Below are positions 62,206 through 64,000 of a stretch of DNA of 64,000 bases, one piece after another; positions within the stretch are counted from its first letter, which is position 1, and each line of letters opens with the position of its first letter. This DNA is from Vespa crabro (Eukaryota; Arthropoda; Insecta; Hymenoptera; Vespidae), in the NCBI RefSeq assembly GCF_910589235.1, contig NC_060967.1:5061938-5125937 (forward strand). Reading direction: 5' to 3'. The position numbers were made by a program, and so were the translations under genes. Below the pieces are notes generated by a model, which worked only from the letters and a program-made list of their open reading frames with translations, was not told the DNA's origin and made no database searches.

Positions 62206-64000
62206 CTCTTGACATTTTCTCGCCCAGGTGGAATATTTCTAGGATCGACAGTCACATTGGTTCCGGATGCACTCGTATAGCATCCTCTCGTATAGTCAGA
62301 ATATTTCAAAACCGACAATCGCAGTGGTCCGATTGACACTCTCAAAATTTTATCTTGACAAGTCGTATTATCTAATGTACGTCAGTCGATTTGGTTCTAA
62401 AGATACTCGCATAACTTTCAATCGAATAGTAGGGATATTTCCAATTCCGAATGTCGCATAAATTCGAGAGGTACTTGCAAAACTTTCTCCCGGATAGACG
62501 GATTATTTCCAATTACGAAAACCGCATAGGTTCCAGTGGTACCAGCAAAACTTTCTGTCGACTAGTCGGAATATTTCAAAGTCCGACAGTTGTATTCGTT
62601 CGAGTAGCACTCGTATAACTTTATCCCGACTATTCGGATTATATCTAAGATCGACATTATCAATGGTGCGTTAGGATCTCTCATATTTTTCTCTTGACTA
62701 GTCGTATTATTTCCAGGTACCACAGCCACTTTAGTTCCAAAGGAACTTGCATAACTTTCCTTCGAACGGCCGAAATATTTCTAATTATGAAAGTCGCATA
62801 AGTTGGAGTAGTACTCGCTAAACTTTCCCACGACTAGTCGGAATATTTCCAAGACTGACAGTTGCATTGTTTTAAGTGGCACTTTTATAATATTCTTTCG
62901 ACCAGTCGGAAAATTTCTAATTTTGATAGTCGAATTGTTTCGAACGGCACTCTCATATCTTGCCCTCGATTAGTATTTATCGTGCTATATCCGACAGTCG
63001 CATTGAATCGAGAGGCATTCGTATAACCATCCCTTCACTAGTCAGAATATTTTCAAGTGCGACAGTCGCATTAGTTAGTGTAGCACACGTAAACCTTTCA
63101 CTCGACTAGTCGGAATTTTTCCAAGTTCAAATGTCGAATTGGTTCCAGAGGAATCCGCATAGCTTTCCTTCGAATAGTCTGAATATTTTCAAATCCGGCA
63201 GTCGCATTGGTTTACACGAGACTCGCATAAATTTCCGTCGAATTCTCCAAATATTTCCTAGGCCGATAGCCATTTTGCTTTCCAGTGCCACTCGCATAAC
63301 ATTCCCTCCACTACTAGTCCAATCCACTTTACTTTCAAATCTGATTGCCACATTGGATCGAAATGCTCGCTCATAACTTATCCTCGACTCCTCGGAATAT
63401 TTGCAAAACCATCAAACGCGTTGTTTACGGTTACTCGAATAACGTTCCCTCGACTGATATTTCCTAAACCGGCAGCAGTATTAGTTCGAAAGGCACTCGC
63501 ATAACTATCAACAGCCTAGTAAGAGTATTTCCAAGTCCGATATCATCATTGGTTCCAGAGGTAATCGCACAACTTTCCCTCGACTAGTCGGGATATTTTC
63601 AAGTCCTCCCTTCGTTTTGGTTCACAAGTTACTCCCATAATTATCCCTCGACTAGTCGGAATATTTCCATTCTCCATCCGCTTTGTTTTGTGAGGCAATC
63701 GCATAGTTTTCTTTCGTTATGTCGGTAAATTTCCAAGACCAATAGTCGAATTCGTTCATAGATCGCTGGCATAAGTTGCCTTCGACTCTTCGATGTTCTA
63801 CCAAGACCGTTAGACGCTTTCTTTCGTGTGGCAGTCCGATTGACGCATTAGTTCGAGAGGCATTCCCATTACATTTCCTCGACTAGTCGTACTATTGGCT
63901 AGTCCGACAGTCCCAGTGGGCTGATAAGTAACCCGCATAACTATTCCTCGACTAGTCGGAATATTTCCAAGTGCGATAGTAGCATTTGTTCGACAGGCAC
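62206..64000 (+). repeat. 68-bp satellite array, continuing to the window end
   Basis: Forward orientation, same monomer, directly continuing the array interrupted by the LTR-like insertion. It runs past the window edge. Confidence 0.94.

Overview
The window looks like repeat-only arthropod heterochromatin, most likely from an insect. No host gene, tRNA or rRNA is recognisable. The call rests on R1-clade non-LTR retrotransposons (gag with CCHC knuckles, an AP-like endonuclease, a YADD-type reverse transcriptase), a clade found mainly in arthropods. I cannot name the species. Every long ORF in the sequence is either a decayed transposon fragment or an artefact of simple repeats.

Three kinds of DNA alternate. 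(1) 'ATN' arrays are long degenerate trinucleotide tracts, T-rich (CGTTATTAT or ATTATTATG type) on the left and their complement on the right. (2) A diverged 68-bp tandem satellite occupies about 23.5 kb. (3) Mobile elements sit in or between these arrays. They are four distinguishable R1-clade copies (A, B, C/F and D, three of them duplicated), one RTE-like LINE (E), and a 1,657-bp LTR-like insertion with a 4-bp target duplication inside the satellite.

Layout: R1-A 3' part (1-1,770, +); ATN (to 4.83 kb); satellite (to 12.24 kb); ATN (to 15.27 kb); truncated R1-B (+); ATN; R1-C 5' part (16.30-19.15 kb, +); junction; R1-D (19.15-23.41 kb, -); ATN; RTE-like E (24.55-28.13 kb, -); ATN; full-length R1-F (28.84-33.72 kb, -); ATN; R1-B' (-); ATN; satellite in reverse orientation (37.25-47.80 kb); ATN; full-length R1-A' (50.86-55.81 kb, -); ATN; satellite in forward orientation to the end, interrupted by the LTR at 60.5-62.2 kb.

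The main architecture is a giant inverted duplication. Bases 1-19,150 are the reverse complement of 30,864-52,626, about 97% identical where I compared them by eye. A single-copy spacer of about 11.7 kb lies between the arms, and the left arm runs off the window. The inner junction at 19,150 joins R1-C to R1-D at non-homologous positions. Large indels separate the arms: 3,157 bp of satellite replaced by an 11-nt filler in the left arm, and 530 bp of ATN missing from the right arm.

The most interesting system is the relation between the LINEs and the ATN arrays. Every observed R1 terminus that is not cut by the window edge or the inversion junction abuts an ATN tract. All independent copies have their sense strand on the T-rich strand. 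This suggests an R1-clade lineage that targets ATN microsatellite, comparable in principle to Waldo, Mino, TRAS and SART. All copies here are dead: stops and frameshifts are frequent, and the reverse-transcriptase catalytic motif is damaged in all but one.
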